From Plazaster borealis (Eukaryota; Echinodermata; Asteroidea; Forcipulatida; Labidiasteridae), in the NCBI GenBank assembly GCA_021014325.1, contig JAJGQC010000044.1, positions 104,448 through 168,447 of the forward strand: a stretch of DNA of 64,000 bases, written 5' to 3'. Below the pieces are notes generated by a model, which saw only the letters and a list, made by a program, of their open reading frames with translations, did no database searches and was not told where the DNA came from. Shown here piece by piece: positions 1 to 10,987 of this stretch; position 1 is the first letter of the stretch, and each line of letters starts with the position of its first letter. The position numbers were made by a program, and so were the translations under genes.

Positions 1-477
1 TTCATTTGATAGAAAATAAAGGTTGTCAGTTGGATTGAGCCGACGCCAGTTTTTGGTTGTCCTGGGCATTGGGCGATAGGATTTGTCAACCCCTGGGTTT
101 AAATGTGTGTATTTTGTTATTCCATGGAGAGACCTCCATGAATTACTCACACATGAACAACATTTATTTCAAAACGATGCACTTAGGTTTTTAATACAAA
201 CTTATAGGGCATGTATATAAGCTTCAAAATGGCAGGAAAAAACAGCTCTCTATAGGTGCTGTACTCTTTGAGATATGGACGTTTTAATTTAAAGGTATCA
301 CTAATTAGCTATAAGTTTGTTAGCGTGTATCTCACTAATTAAGAGGCCTACATGCTGTTTCTTCTGAGTCCCAATCGATCCCTACAATTTGAAACAAATC
401 TGAGAGGTCAAGGGAAATTCTTGGTTGATTTGACATGGAATGACCCCTATTATTTCATTCCTTTTCCTTCACAACAG
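1..477 (+). other. Upstream part of duplicated unit A
   Basis: This is the left part of a unit that recurs almost unchanged at about 55,526, 60,250 and 63,290. It contains no convincing gene of its own. An open stretch from 352 runs into exon 1 and is conserved between copies, but it includes a polypyrimidine tract and a CAG acceptor at 475-477, so it is better read as intron or leader. The unit begins at or before base 1, so its true left edge is outside the window. Confidence 0.6.
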
Positions 478-720
478 ATAAATCCATTAGTGATGAAACA
501 GGGACCTGAGATGTTCTTTAGAGGGCACCCTCTGAAATCATCATGGAGCTGCATCACCCTCTGCAGGATATCTGAATCAACTGACACTCCGCCCAAGAGT
601 CAACTGACCCTCTGCCCAAGAGTCAACTGACCCTCTGCCCAAGGGTCAACTGACCCTCTGCCCAAGAGTCACTCCGCCCAAGCCCCAAGCATGAACGTTA
701 GCAATCTCAAGGAACCAAAG
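478..720 (+). CDS. Exon 1 (unit A), mostly leader, ATG at 691
   Basis: A pyrimidine tract and CAG precede base 478, and AAAG|GTATG follows base 720. The in-frame ATG at 691 leaves ten codons (MNVSNLKEPK) and exits in phase 0. Upstream, the exon contains a 23-bp tandem repeat (AGTCAACTGACCCTCTGCCC core, about 590-670) whose copy number differs between the four unit copies. Because 23 is not a multiple of 3, the repeat shifts frames, which argues that the part before 691 is untranslated. The segment GGACCTGAGATGTTCTTTAG resembles the start of exon 2, so exons 1 and 2 look paralogous. Confidence 0.45.
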
Positions 721-3700
721 GTATGATAAACACAATTGTTTCCCCTTCCCATTCAAACATCAGGCATCCCACCTCGCTGCGCAGCGACCGCCTCACTCAA
801 TTTTGTTTGTATCACCACCTTGCTGTGAAAGTTTGCTGTTAAAGGGATAACAAAAAATTCATTTTGTGTCATTTGAGAGCTATTTCCTTGATTTGCCCTC
901 AACTTTTTCAGTGACCGGCCAGCTAGACCAGTTATACTGTATAGCTTGTCATTTAAATTATGCACATGACGTCATTTGAGTAGGGCGCCCTCGGCTAGAG
1001 GTCAAATGGTTGATGCTCATCGGCTGAGTCCGCAATTGCGGTGTGTAAATAGACCAATGCGTTTTCCATTGTTTCATCATCGTTTTACCTGTAAGACGGA
1101 GGCATGATGACGTTGATGCATAAGGTCCATAGTTTGCCAGCTTTTTCACTGGTCCGTTTGTATGGTACTTGAGTTTAAACCATACAAACAATCATAACAG
1201 TTAGTGGTTTATAGCTTTTGGAAGCAATAAACTAGCCAACAGGACCAGTAGGACAGAATGTAATTGGCTTGTCCTCAGTGTATATAGCTGGCATTTTGCC
1301 AACGGACCACTGTTATGAGGAGAACGCTGTCTATGTATTGAATTGGTTGTGTTGATGGAATACTTGCGCATTGGGTACATTGTTTGCTTCAATCATCAGT
1401 TTAAATGTTTGCCACCTAGCTTAGTTTATCAGCCATGAAAAATATGGGCGTATGGGGACTCTTTGGTTAAGTAGGGCAGAAGGGGTTGATATATGCACAA
1501 AATTTTACACAGATTAATAACTATTTCTTATATAGCGCATTTCACAATAACGTCTCAATGCACTTTACATTAGTGCCCTGGTCATTGGGCCAATAACATT
1601 CCTGTAATCTTTCTCAGCTCCCTGGGGAGTATACAGCCCGAGCTGCCGTGGCGCTCCGAAGGCTTTTTCGAACACAGTATCAACCTCTACCCTTGCAGGT
1701 ACCCATTTATACCCCTAGGTGAAGAGAAGCAATTATAGTGAAGTATCTTGCTCAAGGATACAAGTGTCATGACCAGTATTTGAACCAACACCCCGATGAC
1801 TTAACCATTGGAACTTGAATGCGATGCTCTAAACCGCTCGGCCACATGACACCCCGATAAAAACATAAATATACCAATTTCTAATACCGGTTATAAAGTA
1901 ATTTTTGCTTTCTCTGTCCAATCTATTTTATTTTTGTCTTGCTGTGCCCTAATTTTCCCTTACTGTTTTTCCTGAATTTTAGAGGGCAGTTCCCCCCCCC
2001 AGCCCCCACTAATAATACATACAAATTATGATCAACACTTGCACACAAAGTGCCTAAGAATGATTACAGCTGTACAACAGAACTGCCCACATTTGCATCT
2101 TTGTTTCAGGGAGATTTTGTACAACAATCAGGGAGATATATTTAGAATTACATTCAACATAACAGGGAACAAGTTTCCATAATCAGGGAGATCTTCAAAT
2201 TTGTTCATCAGAACATGGATATATACTGGTTTATACTTTCAGGGAGCTTTCTGCAGAATCGGGGAGAGTTGGCAGCTCTGCTGTACAACTGTGTGGCAAA
2301 GATATACTGTGTAAGCATGTATTTATTGTTCTCATATTTCTTTTCTGACAAAACAGAACCCTGAGATGATGCTTAGAGGAACTCAGGGAGCTGATGGGTA
2401 ATCCTTTGCTAGTGAACCCCTTGGAGAAGTGAACCCAGAGTCGACCAACCCTCTTGCTCAAGCCTTCTTGAGAGTCACCCCCGCTTGCAGACAGAAACCT
2501 AAACTACACCTTGAGGACTAGACTCCAAGGAATCTGAATATAATCAAAGGTATGATGAACTCCATTTTAAACACAACCTTGAAAGGTTCACTTATTTTAG
2601 ATGAGGTATCAGGGTTCTCCCCATGCACAAGCTAGCGTATCAGGCCGATACGCGCAAATTGCTTGCCGATATTCGCAAATTGCCGTTGATACACGCACAC
2701 ACAAAATAAGGTGTTTTTCGTTTGTTTGTTTGTTTGTTTTTTTGGTTTGTTTTTTTGGGGCACCATTTAGAATGTCCTAGATTAGGGCTTTAAAAGACAG
2801 TTAGGGCTTTTAGAACAAATAATAAACACCAAGTAAAAACACTCCGAGGACCTCATTTCAATTCAGCATGCTTAGGCCAAACTTACAAAAATTGGGTCCA
2901 GAATACCCCCACAGGTTTGAAAAAACTTTCGAAGAATCATGTAAGCTATGTTTGAAGACAAAGTACAGGATTTGTAATTTTATAATAAACACAGGCACAC
3001 AATTGTTCAGCTGATCAGCTGATTTCCTCGTATTTGGTTTCAAAGCTGTGCCATTGAAAATTGAAAAACACAGTACAAAGTCTTTTTGTTTTAAACTGCA
3101 GTTGCATGCCTGAATATAACGATTGGTTCTAATCTGGGATCGGATTATAAAGTTCAAACCCATTCCAATCCTCCGGATAAATAATTCCATCTGAAATACT
3201 TTCAAAGTCAAGGAAAAAGCACTTGAGGCCCCAAAAACTCTATCGTTTATTTCAATTTCCACAACTGAAATAAGCTCAGTTAAACTTGCACAAAATCCCA
3301 GACAATGCATAAACCGTTTTTTTTTCACTGAAATGGGACCACTTATTTTGATGAAATTTCACAAGGTCTGTGGTATGGTGTGATTATTGAAAACTAGAGG
3401 ATGTAAATTAATTCCCATCTCAAAGAATATTTTCATCATTTTTGTATTTTCCAAATAATGAACAAATTAAAGTAAACAATTATTAGCGACAACATAATGG
3501 GCAAGTCAAAGAATTTACCCAGTTTACGTTTGAGGCAATCAGAAAATTAGAAGTCTCAATTTAATTTTCACATTTCTTGTTTTTATCTTCTGCAGATGAA
3601 CTATAATCCAGACAGAGAGTGTTGGATCTTCATACAGAGTTGCAGCTGCCTGGACATATCAATCAACTTAAAAAGGTAGGACACATTTTGGTTTTGATAA

Positions 3701-6431
3701 AAAAGCTGTGTTTAAAAACTCTAAGTAAAACTTGTACAACTTGGGGTTCATGTCGGACATGCAACTCACAGCAGATATTGGTTAAAACCACAAGATGTAA
3801 AGCAAGTGTTTTGAAATTTACTGTATGGCATCCTCTTATGGTCAAAGCATTATCAAATTGTTGCTGCACTTAAAGAAAAACAACAACAAACCCCTTTCAC
3901 AAAATATTGTTTTTATTTTGTTCCAATTTAGGCTCGCTGCAGATACACCATTGTCAGATGAAGAGTACCTCTCCATGATGGGAATGCAGCCTGGCTTCAA
4001 GAGTCAACGATGTCTTCTCCATCAACAGGTAAATTTATCAACCATTAATTTGAGATGCATCATGAGATTGTTGACAGTTTGATGACACCAGTCTTTGAGG
4101 AAAATTTGTGAACATTTAATGTTATTTTTGTAACCATTTATCAATGAGTTAAAATCCCTTTCATGGCACCTAAGTCCTTGTGAGCAATTTGACTTTGCTT
4201 CATCCTTTGGAAGGGACATAAAGCTGTAGGTCCCGTTTGTTATGTAATGCATGTAAAAGAACCCAGAACACTCATAGTGAAAGAGAAGCGGCTTACCCGG
4301 TGTTTCTGGTATGGTTTTGCAGCAAGTTGTGCCACCGTGCTTCCCTAGTGGGTGCTTTGGAGGTTCACATAATAGTTTCTTCTTAACAAATCCCTCGCCT
4401 TCTTGTTTCTCTTTGTTCCAGCGCCTTGTATACCTCATTGATAGACACATCCCTTTCACAGAATATTGTTTTTATTTTGTTTGCATTTAGGCTAGCTACA
4501 GACACGCCATTGTCAGATGAAGTCTACCTTTTCACCAGTAGATGCATGACGGGAATGCAGCCTGGCGTCAAGAGTCAACGATGTCTTCTCCATCAACAGG
4601 TAAATTTATGAAAATTTGATGCATCAAGAGTTTTTGGACAGTTTGATGATACTAGGCTTTGAAAAAATTATGTAAACATGTTTAAATAGGTTTCTTTTTC
4701 CAGAGTTAACCACTTATTGCTGGGATTTCCAACATATCCGTGCTCACGTGCAGGATAAATTTTTAAAATAATTTATTTATTTATTATATATTTTTTTTAG
4801 AATATCGTCACCATGAATCCATGATTTAACCACCTAGAAAACAACAAACTTTCTCATAAAATGTACCGGGATTTCTTTTTCTCTTCCGAGAAAATGTGGA
4901 TTTTGTGAACCGTGAATTGGCCAAACCTTGGCCTGAAGCCTTACCTCCCATACCAAATACAATGGTGGTAGCCTATAGATTTCTCATAACCCTCATTTGT
5001 TGCACAAAGGTCTAGAATAGGGGATTACACAATAATCTCCAGAAAAGGGGAGATTTTGAGCATGAATTCCAGTACTTGGCGTAACATGGTGAGTTCATGC
5101 ATTGTGCAGGCAACACAATGAAATGTCTGTGCAATGAAATGTCTGTGCATATTTACACGTCTACTGAAGGCATCCCAGGACATTTTATGTAACAGGTTTA
5201 TTAGATTTCCATTTCAGTGTAAAAGTTTTCCCTATGTACACGTCATCCTGCGATAACTGGTTATGAAAAGTTTATTTGGGACAAAAAATTAAATATTCCT
5301 TTTTTTTCCCTCTTACATGTGTTGGATTAGATCTTGGTTATTGAATGTAATAATTGCATCTGGAATAAATAATAGCATTTTGGGTTTTACCCTCACACTG
5401 ATGTGTTCAAAATATTAATGGTTAAAAGTGTGGCCAATAATTAAATGAAAGGAAAAAGGATAATCTCAAACTACTGTGTTCCATTACTTGTTAATATTTT
5501 AAAAACTAAGTAAAGCATTATTGTGTTCTTTGTTTGCATGACACAGCGAGGGTTGTCATCTCCACATTGATCTACTCATCAACCAAGAAGATGTCCTAAC
5601 AATGTACAATGAGTCTGGTAAATGAACCACTCTCTCCTTGATAAAAGGTAAGGAAAACTGAACATTAAACCAGTTCCTAGTTTCCTTCATTCAAATTGAT
5701 CATCATTTTCCCTTGGTAGTTCAACCTATTGGAAGTGGCAGTGCCAGACTCAAAGATTTGGGGAAGGAAGGGTGAGGGGCAAGTGAGGGGCAAAGAAAAG
5801 GTTTCGGGGCATTTGAATTCTGATTTCCTCTGTATCAAAGATATTGGCAAGAGTGATTAGTGTAAACACAATGGTAGTCTGGAGTGTGATCCCTGGCTAT
5901 ACGGCAGTTACAGGTTGAATGGCTTCTGACTGGCACCCCGAACAAAGATATTGACAAAATAGAGAGACTTCCAACATAGGGCTAGGTAGCTCAGTTAGTG
6001 GAGCGCCGGCATTTTAAACTCCCGCTCGAGTCAATTTTTCTTTGTTGAACCCAAAATTCTTAAAAATCTACCCAGTCAGTTTCCTTTGTGGTTTATTACT
6101 TGATAAAATAAGTAATTGTTTGACTTAAGGTGTAATTGATTTAATTTTTTGTATTTTGAAGGTGTGCCATCTGCAGATGATATCTACCTGTCGATTCCTG
6201 AGACCTGCAATTGCCCTTCAAGTGCCATACAACAGACGGAGGTATGTGAAATCCCTGTGGCTTACCACACTTTGTTCTACACTAACATCAAAAAGTGGTC
6301 TGTTTTTGCAGCACTATACAAACGACACCCCTACGTCACATGCCACAACACTTTGGGGACTTCATGCTGGCACCAGCCTAACTCAGATGAGTGGTTTGTC
6401 CCTACAGATTGATTACAGATTAAAAAAATGA
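478..6431 (+). CDS. Multi-exon gene model, unknown protein
   Basis: No family was recognised. Candidate exons with AG/GT borders are 478-720, 2357-2549, 3596-3675, 3932-4028, 4491-4599, 5547-5617, 6162-6241 and 6312-6431. Starting at the ATG at 691, exons 1, 3, 6, 7 and 8 join in frame into 126 codons ending at TGA 6429-6431. Replacing 6+7 by exon 4 or by exon 5 also stays in frame (108 and 112 residues). Exon 2 brings an in-frame TAA and would end translation early. No signal peptide, membrane segment or catalytic motif is visible; acidic and Ser/Thr-rich stretches such as PLSDEEYLS and SADDIYLS recur. A possible AATAAA lies at 6679-6684. A non-coding transcript is the main alternative. Phase agreement is seen directly; function is unknown. 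Confidence 0.45.
590..670 (+). repeat. 23-bp VNTR inside exon 1
   Basis: Tandem copies of AGTCAACTGACCCTCTGCCC plus AAG, about three complete units with a partial one. Copy B (about 56,116-56,262) carries about six or seven, copies C and D about three to four. It expands independently in each duplicate. Confidence 0.8.
721..1520 (+). other. Intron 1, first part
   Basis: No exon or RNA gene was seen. It contains one perfect CRE-type palindrome TGACGTCA near 967-974. The same sequence is kept in units B (56.3-57.1 kb) and C (61.0-61.75 kb) with scattered small differences, so it behaves as ordinary duplicated intron. Confidence 0.5.
1521..1857 (-). mobile_element. tRNA-derived SINE, copy A
   Basis: Read on the minus strand, it starts with CGGGGTGTCATGTGGCCGAG, giving an A-box (TGGCCGAGCGG), then a B-box-like GGTTCAAAT. 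A conserved body follows, ending in GCGCTATATAAGAAATAG near 1525. The Leu/Ser-like head suggests a class II tRNA origin. The same insertion sits at the same place in units B and C, so it predates the duplication. Confidence 0.75.
1858..2356 (+). other. Intron 1, distal part with foldback partner
   Basis: It contains a poly-C run (about 1990-1999) and a segment at about 2085-2290 with repeated CAGGGAGA motifs. That segment occurs in inverted orientation at 59.96-60.17 kb and 62.98-63.19 kb. No gene was seen. Confidence 0.5.
2357..2549 (+). pseudogene. Exon 2 of unit A, early stop
   Basis: The acceptor AAAACAG precedes it and the donor AAAG|GTATG follows. Spliced from the exon 1 ATG it reads NPEMMLRGTQGADG, then TAA at 2399-2401. 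The corresponding codon in copies B and C is TCA, so the stop is a local change. Two 2-base deletions relative to copy B follow further on. As coding sequence this copy is broken; it may be skipped (exon 1 to exon 3 also keeps frame). Confidence 0.5.
2550..3595 (+). other. Intron 2
   Basis: It contains a TTTG-type microsatellite (about 2725-2755) and AT-rich sequence. The 156-codon minus-strand open frame at 2858-3328 is broken in copy B and has no splice or domain support, so I do not call it a gene. The segment is kept in unit B and absent from unit C, which stops after exon 2. Confidence 0.5.
3596..3675 (+). CDS. Exon 3, phase 0 in, phase 2 out
   Basis: Acceptor TTATCTTCTGCAG and donor AAAAAG|GTAGG are good matches. 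The open frame starts with its own ATG (MNYNPDRECW...), is 26 codons plus 2 bases, and is in frame with exon 1. In copy B the same frame has a CAG-to-TAG change at 59,225-59,227. It is compatible with exons 4, 5 and 6, which all require two carried-in bases. Confidence 0.5.
3932..4028 (+). CDS. Exon 4, candidate alternative exon
   Basis: The acceptor is TTCCAATTTAG and the donor ATCAACAG|GTAAAT. It reads LAADTPLSDEEYLSMMGM and ends RCLLHQQ, entering with two carried bases and leaving in phase 0. Exon 5 is a diverged tandem copy with the same ends and phases. Joining 4 directly to 5 gives a stop, so the two would have to be mutually exclusive. Exon 4 to exon 8 keeps frame. Confidence 0.45.
4491..4599 (+). 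CDS. Exon 5, duplicate of exon 4
   Basis: Acceptor TTGCATTTAG and donor ATCAACAG|GTAAAT match those of exon 4, and surrounding intron sequence is also duplicated with a period near 560 bp. It reads LATDTPLSDEVYLFTSRC and ends RCLLHQQ, four codons longer than exon 4 with the same phases. The length difference is a multiple of three, as expected if the frame is under selection. Confidence 0.45.
4600..5546 (+). other. Intron between exons 5 and 6
   Basis: AT-rich, with no open frame, SINE or TIR element that I can support. A weak short direct repeat of AATGAAATGTCTGTGCA lies near 5120-5150. Confidence 0.5.
5547..5617 (+). CDS. Exon 6, homologous to the minus-strand exon array
   Basis: Acceptor CATGACACAG and donor GAGTCTG|GTAAAT. 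Entering with two bases from exon 3 it reads S-EGCHLHIDLLINQEDVLTM and exits with one base. Nucleotides CATCTCCA..GAT/CTAC and AAGATGTCC align with the minus-strand exons at 22.7-25.5 kb, and the frame used here aligns with EAYHLQRHLPVN at 25.4 kb. This is the link between the two exon clusters. Confidence 0.4.
5876..6045 (+). mobile_element. Composite SINE with internal tRNA-like module, copy 1
   Basis: GTAGCTCAGTTAGTGGAGCG near 5990 is an A-box-like tRNA D arm. About 110 bp before it (GTGTGATCCCTGGCTATACG) is shared with a second copy at 53,266-53,478, so the tRNA-like part is internal in the family. This copy has lost most of the B-box. Confidence 0.55.
6162..6241 (+). CDS. Exon 7, phase 1 in, phase 0 out
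   Basis: Acceptor TATTTTGAAG and donor ACGGAG|GTATGT. It reads VPSADDIYLSIPETCNCPS and continues open to the donor. With one base from exon 6 it exits in phase 0, matching exon 8. The motif DDIYLS recalls SDEEYLS of exon 4. Confidence 0.45.
6312..6431 (+). CDS. Exon 8, terminal coding exon
   Basis: Acceptor TTTTTGCAG. The phase-0 frame reads HYTNDTPTSHATTLWGLHAG and ends LQIDYRLKK-TGA at 6429-6431. It is Thr/Ser-rich with no recognised domain. A second frame (entered with AG from exon 7 if exon 4 precedes 7) is open for only about 22 codons. Confidence 0.45.
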   Translation, partial: HYTNDTPTSHATTLWGLHAGTSLTQMSGLSLQIDYRLKK

Positions 6432-7208
6432 AAACATGTTCTTATTAACAAAACCTCTTGTATAATTAATTAAGAACGTTTTATGAATATGCATAAAATC
6501 TAAGAAAAAATATGTTGCTGTTTTTCTGTGCTTTCTTGAAACCATATTAACCACTTTGTAGAGAAAAAGATGGGAATGCAAAATATAACAAGATCAAGTT
6601 AGGCTATAATGATCTGCATCCACTTTGTTGTTTTTCAAACTGTTTTTATTTAAACTCAACACGTATTTATTTGACAAAAATAAAGCAGTAACAGTTGTTT
6701 GACATTTTCTTCATTTAAGCTAGCAAAGTTCTATTTGCTATAACTATTGATAAATCAACAAGCTTTCAAGTATAAACAACATTATTACCTCAAGTTAAAA
6801 ATAGATTAGAATGTTGTTTGCATCTATGAAATGATATGCTGAAGAGCTATGGAGTTTGTTGAACTTGAATTTCTTGACTAAAAATACCCATCAATTTCAG
6901 TTTAGATATTGCCATTCAGGCACATCAGATTTCATGCAAATTGAGGTAGATGTATTTTTGTCAAATTCAAATTTAATTTAAAAAAATGATTTTTTTAAAA
7001 ATTCAAGTCACCATTGATGGCTTATAAGGTTTTATTGATAGGGGCAACTTGATACCATCAGGGGAGGGCCAGTTCATGCCAGCTTTCCTATGTTCATGCA
7101 CCCTAATGATTTACCTCTGTGCAATTGTTTCCTATGTTCATGCACCCTAATGATTTACCTCTGTGCAATTGTTTTCTTTAACCTTTCACAGCATTAGAAA
7201 GCTGATGT
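6432..7208 (+). other. 3' flank of the first gene
   Basis: AT-rich, with no further exon. A possible polyadenylation signal AATAAA is at 6679-6684. At about 7080-7170 a roughly 53-bp segment (CTATGTTCATGCACCCTAAT) is repeated in tandem. Confidence 0.45.
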
Positions 7209-7216
7209 CCTACAAC

Positions 7217-7459
7217 CATAGAGTTATATAATAGAACTGGAAGGCGTACAAAACCATGTGACATGGCCCGACAAGAAGCTTTTTTTGCCCATTGAGAAAA
7301 TGGTGCGGACCCATCATATAACACAGGTCACGCACCAGTTCACATTTTGTAAGGGGAAATTTGTATGTAATTTACCCATAGTGATTTGAACCCATGGTGG
7401 GCCAGTGCAGTTACATGTGTGTTAGAGTGCACCCTCTAGTTCTATTATATAACTCTATG
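7217..7459. mobile_element. MITE, hAT-like, 8-bp target duplication
   Basis: The ends CATAGAGTTATATAATAGAA and its inverse form a TIR of more than 20 bp. CCTACAAC directly flanks both ends (7209-7216 and 7460-7467). The 243-bp length without an open frame and the 8-bp duplication fit a non-autonomous hAT-type element. Confidence 0.85.
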
Positions 7460-7868
7460 CCTACAACCAAGTGTGTAGCAAATAACTTTCCTTACAATCT
7501 ATGAGGCTTCAGAGTTTGTGGAGAGCAACTCATAAAGGAAACATCAAAAGTCTTTAAGACATTCTACACATCAAGGATGAACAACTAACTTCTTGTTGTT
7601 GATTTTATTAGTAAGATTTTAGAGATGTTAATTAATGATGTCAAGTACATCCCTGATGCAATCTTACTTCTACATAAATGTTCTTGTACAAAGTAAGCTC
7701 ACCATTTGCAACCAAGCACACATTGTGTGTATTTTTAACTCATGAAGTTGGAGATATTTAAGCAATATGCTTTCGTCTATCCTTGCCAGGATGATAAAAT
7801 TTAGCTAAAAATTGAACTGCTTGCATGGTGCACTTATTTTATTCCACAAACTTAATTTAAAGGGATCA

Positions 7869-8042
7869 TATGTGATGCGATCAAGCAAAATGAGTCGTTT
7901 GTCGACCGGGTCATTTTCATTTTGTTATACTTTTGAAAAGAGCATAGTCTATGCTTTAATACTGTTAAAACCCCACGTTAATACCACCTTTGGTTCAAAA
8001 TTTCTGACAAATGACTCATTTAGCTTGATCGCATCACATATT
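7869..8042. mobile_element. Small foldback MITE
   Basis: TATGTGATGCGATCAAGC near 7869 and its inverse near 8025 form arms of about 35 bp with few mismatches (AAATGAGTC and TTTGTC also pair). No long target duplication is evident; TA is possible. Confidence 0.7.
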
Positions 8043-9400
8043 ACTATCAAATACTCAAATTTCTTTATGGACAAAGATCAATCAAAGTACATGAATATTT
8101 AATTGTTTCGATTCGAAAAACATGTCCTCCGCAAGTTAGGTCATATTTCTGACTGACTCTAGCAAAACCCTTAACTTTGATCCAATTTTTAAAAAATGGT
8201 GAGAGTTTATTTTGAAAGTGACAAGGTTCACCACATTTCTTATCCATTAGAATCTAGAGAAAATGCTCTTTGGTGACATGGAAATCTCAAATTAGTCCTT
8301 GGGGTCAATTGTTGACCTGTCCATGGCTATTTTACTTTTATGGTAGATGTCAAGAAATTTAGGGTTTTGCTAGATAGCAGGTCTAACTTTGATTAATTAA
8401 AATCAAAACCATTAATGTACACAAAATATCTTTAAAAATTTTTGTTATAGTTTCTTGACATAAATACCTAATTTGATGACAATTTTACTCTTAAAGTTGA
8501 TTGAATTTACTTTTGCAAAAAAGCAATAAGTTATTTCCTTTAAATTGTTATAAAACAAAGCATAGTTTTGTTAAATCCAGAATCAAAAGTCCTGAAAGAT
8601 ATTTATCCCTAAAATATTACAATGTGCAAGAAAACCTTACACAGCATTGAAAAAAGCAAAACTAGCAGGAAGTCTGTGACAAAAAATTAACTTTGATTTA
8701 GGAATGTGCCCAATTCTTGATGAAGTTTCCACAGCTTAGCAGTGAAGTTTTTTTATTGATAACCAAGAAAATTGAAATTGGTTTTCCAAAAAAAATGTGT
8801 CCAGATAGTGCAGAGAATTTCATTCATAAAAAAATTCAAAATTTTCTCTTTTTCAGGCTAGTTCAATTACAGTAAAAGTATTGTTTTTATGCTAATAATG
8901 TTAAAATTGTATTGTTTAAAGTTTGGAGTTGTCAAATAAAATGATTCTATAAATGTAGCAAGAAATATGTTTTCTTCCCTTACTTTGTGTGCCATTTTGT
9001 ACATATTATTTGTTTTGGTTACAAGTGTTAAGCATACATAGAGTATAATTAAAATGCAAGATAATTAAAAATTAGCAAAGTTTGAACAACAAATTTTGTA
9101 TGATTTAACAAACCTCACATGAGCCCCACACAACTTTATGTGACAAACTGCAACTTTTAGCAAACAAAAATAGACTGGTCCCATTCAGTAAACCAGTACA
9201 TGTAATCCAGTGATATGTGAGTAGACGGGAAATCCAACAAAGATGGCTGCAGCAAATAGAGCCTATAATCCCGTTATCTTAGCATGAAAGTATAATTCCC
9301 TTTAAGATGCCACAACTCGTTTAATTGCTAAGTAGTTATTCCTTTAATACAATTTGAGGTGTTCCTTTAAATCAATTCCAACCTACTCTGAATCCAATGA
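8043..9400. other. AT-rich intergenic DNA
   Basis: No gene, RNA or repeat family was recognised. Open frames are short and without codon or splice support. Confidence 0.5.
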
Positions 9401-9779
9401 ACCTACTCCCACCTAACAACCATCCCCTCAACCAGGCCCAGTCTAATACCTATCCTGATCATGCCCATCCCCAGCTAGCTATTCCCAAGCATGACTGCTA
9501 GTCCATCCCCCCACCCCCAAATCCAACCACCAAGCATTGTCCCAACCCCCAGGCCCTAGTCCTCTACCCAGATTGACCATACCCATGTCCAATCAGCCAC
9601 ACCCAAACATAATGATTACTCGTCCATCTCCCCACCCTCAGTGTCAAGCCAGCCACACCCAGCATAATGACTAGTCCATCTGTACCCTCATCTAATCCAA
9701 GCACCCAGCATCCTCCCACCCAGACCCTAGTTCATCATGCCCATGTCTAGCCAGCCATCCCATCATTTGAATACCAGTC

Positions 9780-10760
9780 CATCTCCCCTACACTAACCCC
9801 AAGCCATCACCCCAACCTCTCATCCCAACCAGTCCAGCCCATCACTCATACCATCACCCCAAGCCCTCATCCCAACCAGTCAAGCCCATCACTCCGACCA
9901 TCACCCCAAGCCCTCATCCCAACCAGTCCAGTCCATCACTCCAACCATCTCCCAAGCCCTCATCCCAACCAGTCAAGCCCATCACTCCAACCATCTCCCC
10001 AAGCCCTCATCCCAACCAGTCCAGTCCATCACTCCAACCATCTCCCCAAGCCCTCATCCCAACCAGTCAAGCCCATGACTCCAACCATCTCCCCAAGCCC
10101 TCATCCCAACCAGTCCAGCCCATCACTCCGACCATCTCCCCAAGCCCTCATCCCAACCAGTCAAGCCCATCACTCCGACCATCACCCCAAGCCCTCATCC
10201 CAACCAGTCCAGCCCATGACTCCAACCATCACCCCAAGCCCTCATCCCAAACAGTCCAGCCCATCACTCCAACCATCTCCCCAAGCCCTCATCCCAACCA
10301 GTCCAGCCCATCACTCCAACCATCACCCCACCAAGCCCTCATCCCAACCAGTCCAGCCCATCACTCGTAACCATCACCCCAAGCCCTCATCCCAACCAGT
10401 CCAGTCCATCACTCATATCCTAACCCAAAGCCCTCATCCCAACCAGTCCAGCCCATCACTCCAACCATAACCCCAAGCCCCCATCCCAACCAGTCCAGCC
10501 CATCACTCCAACCATCACCCCAAGCCCCCATCCCAACCAGTCCAGCCCATCACTCCAACCATCACCCCAAGCCCTCATCCCAACCAGTCCAGTCCATCAC
10601 CCCAAGCCCTCATCCCAACCAACCCAGCCCATCAATCATACCATCTCCCCAAGCCCTCATCCCAACCAGTCCAGCCCATCAGCCCATCAGCCCATCTGCA
10701 TCCTCCCAGCCCATCACCCCAAGCCCTCATCCTAACCAGCCCAGCTGCCCAGCATCCTTC
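9780..10760. repeat. C-rich 47-bp minisatellite
   Basis: About 18-20 tandem copies of a unit containing AAGCCCTCATCCCAACCAGT and CCAGCCCATCACTCCAACCA. Degenerate C-rich precursors extend left to about 9,410 and right to about 10,880. A 131-codon Pro/Ser/His open frame at 10,075-10,470 arises because C-rich DNA lacks stops; 47 bp is not a codon multiple, so repeats rotate frame. The minus strand is G-rich. Confidence 0.9.
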
Positions 10761-10987
10761 TAGCCCATTACCCAAGCCCTCAAGCCCAGCCCCACTGCCT
10801 GGCCGACTGCCCAGCAACCTCCCAGGCCCCTCAGCACTTAGAAATTTTACTCCCCAAGCCAAGCTCCAAGGCCCTTGGTCAGCCCTCAGATCAGCCAAAA
10901 ATCCAAGGGTATAGCCAGGGAAAAAATATTTGAATTTTTCTAAGTCAGGCCATTCTAATATTCATCAGGTCAAAAACCGTTAAATTT

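Noticed and set aside
352..630. 92-codon frame starting in the leader of unit A
   Set aside because: Crosses a good splice acceptor and is broken at different points in copies B, C and D by the 23-bp repeat and indels.
1784..1857. Functional tRNA-Leu/Ser gene
   Set aside because: A- and B-boxes are present, but the acceptor stem is poor, a SINE body follows, and identical copies sit in units B and C.
2858..3328. 156-codon minus-strand frame in intron 2
   Set aside because: Disrupted in the near-identical unit B and without recognised motif.
3932..4599. Exons 4 and 5 spliced consecutively
   Set aside because: Exon 4 exits in phase 0 but exon 5 needs two carried bases; joining gives a stop after about ten codons.
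10075..10470. 131-codon Pro/Ser/His-rich protein
   Set aside because: Lies wholly inside the C-rich 47-bp minisatellite; frame rotates and stop codons are rare only because of composition.
10632..10898. 88-codon Gly/Trp-rich minus-strand frame
   Set aside because: Antisense of the same minisatellite, with no start context or splice signals.
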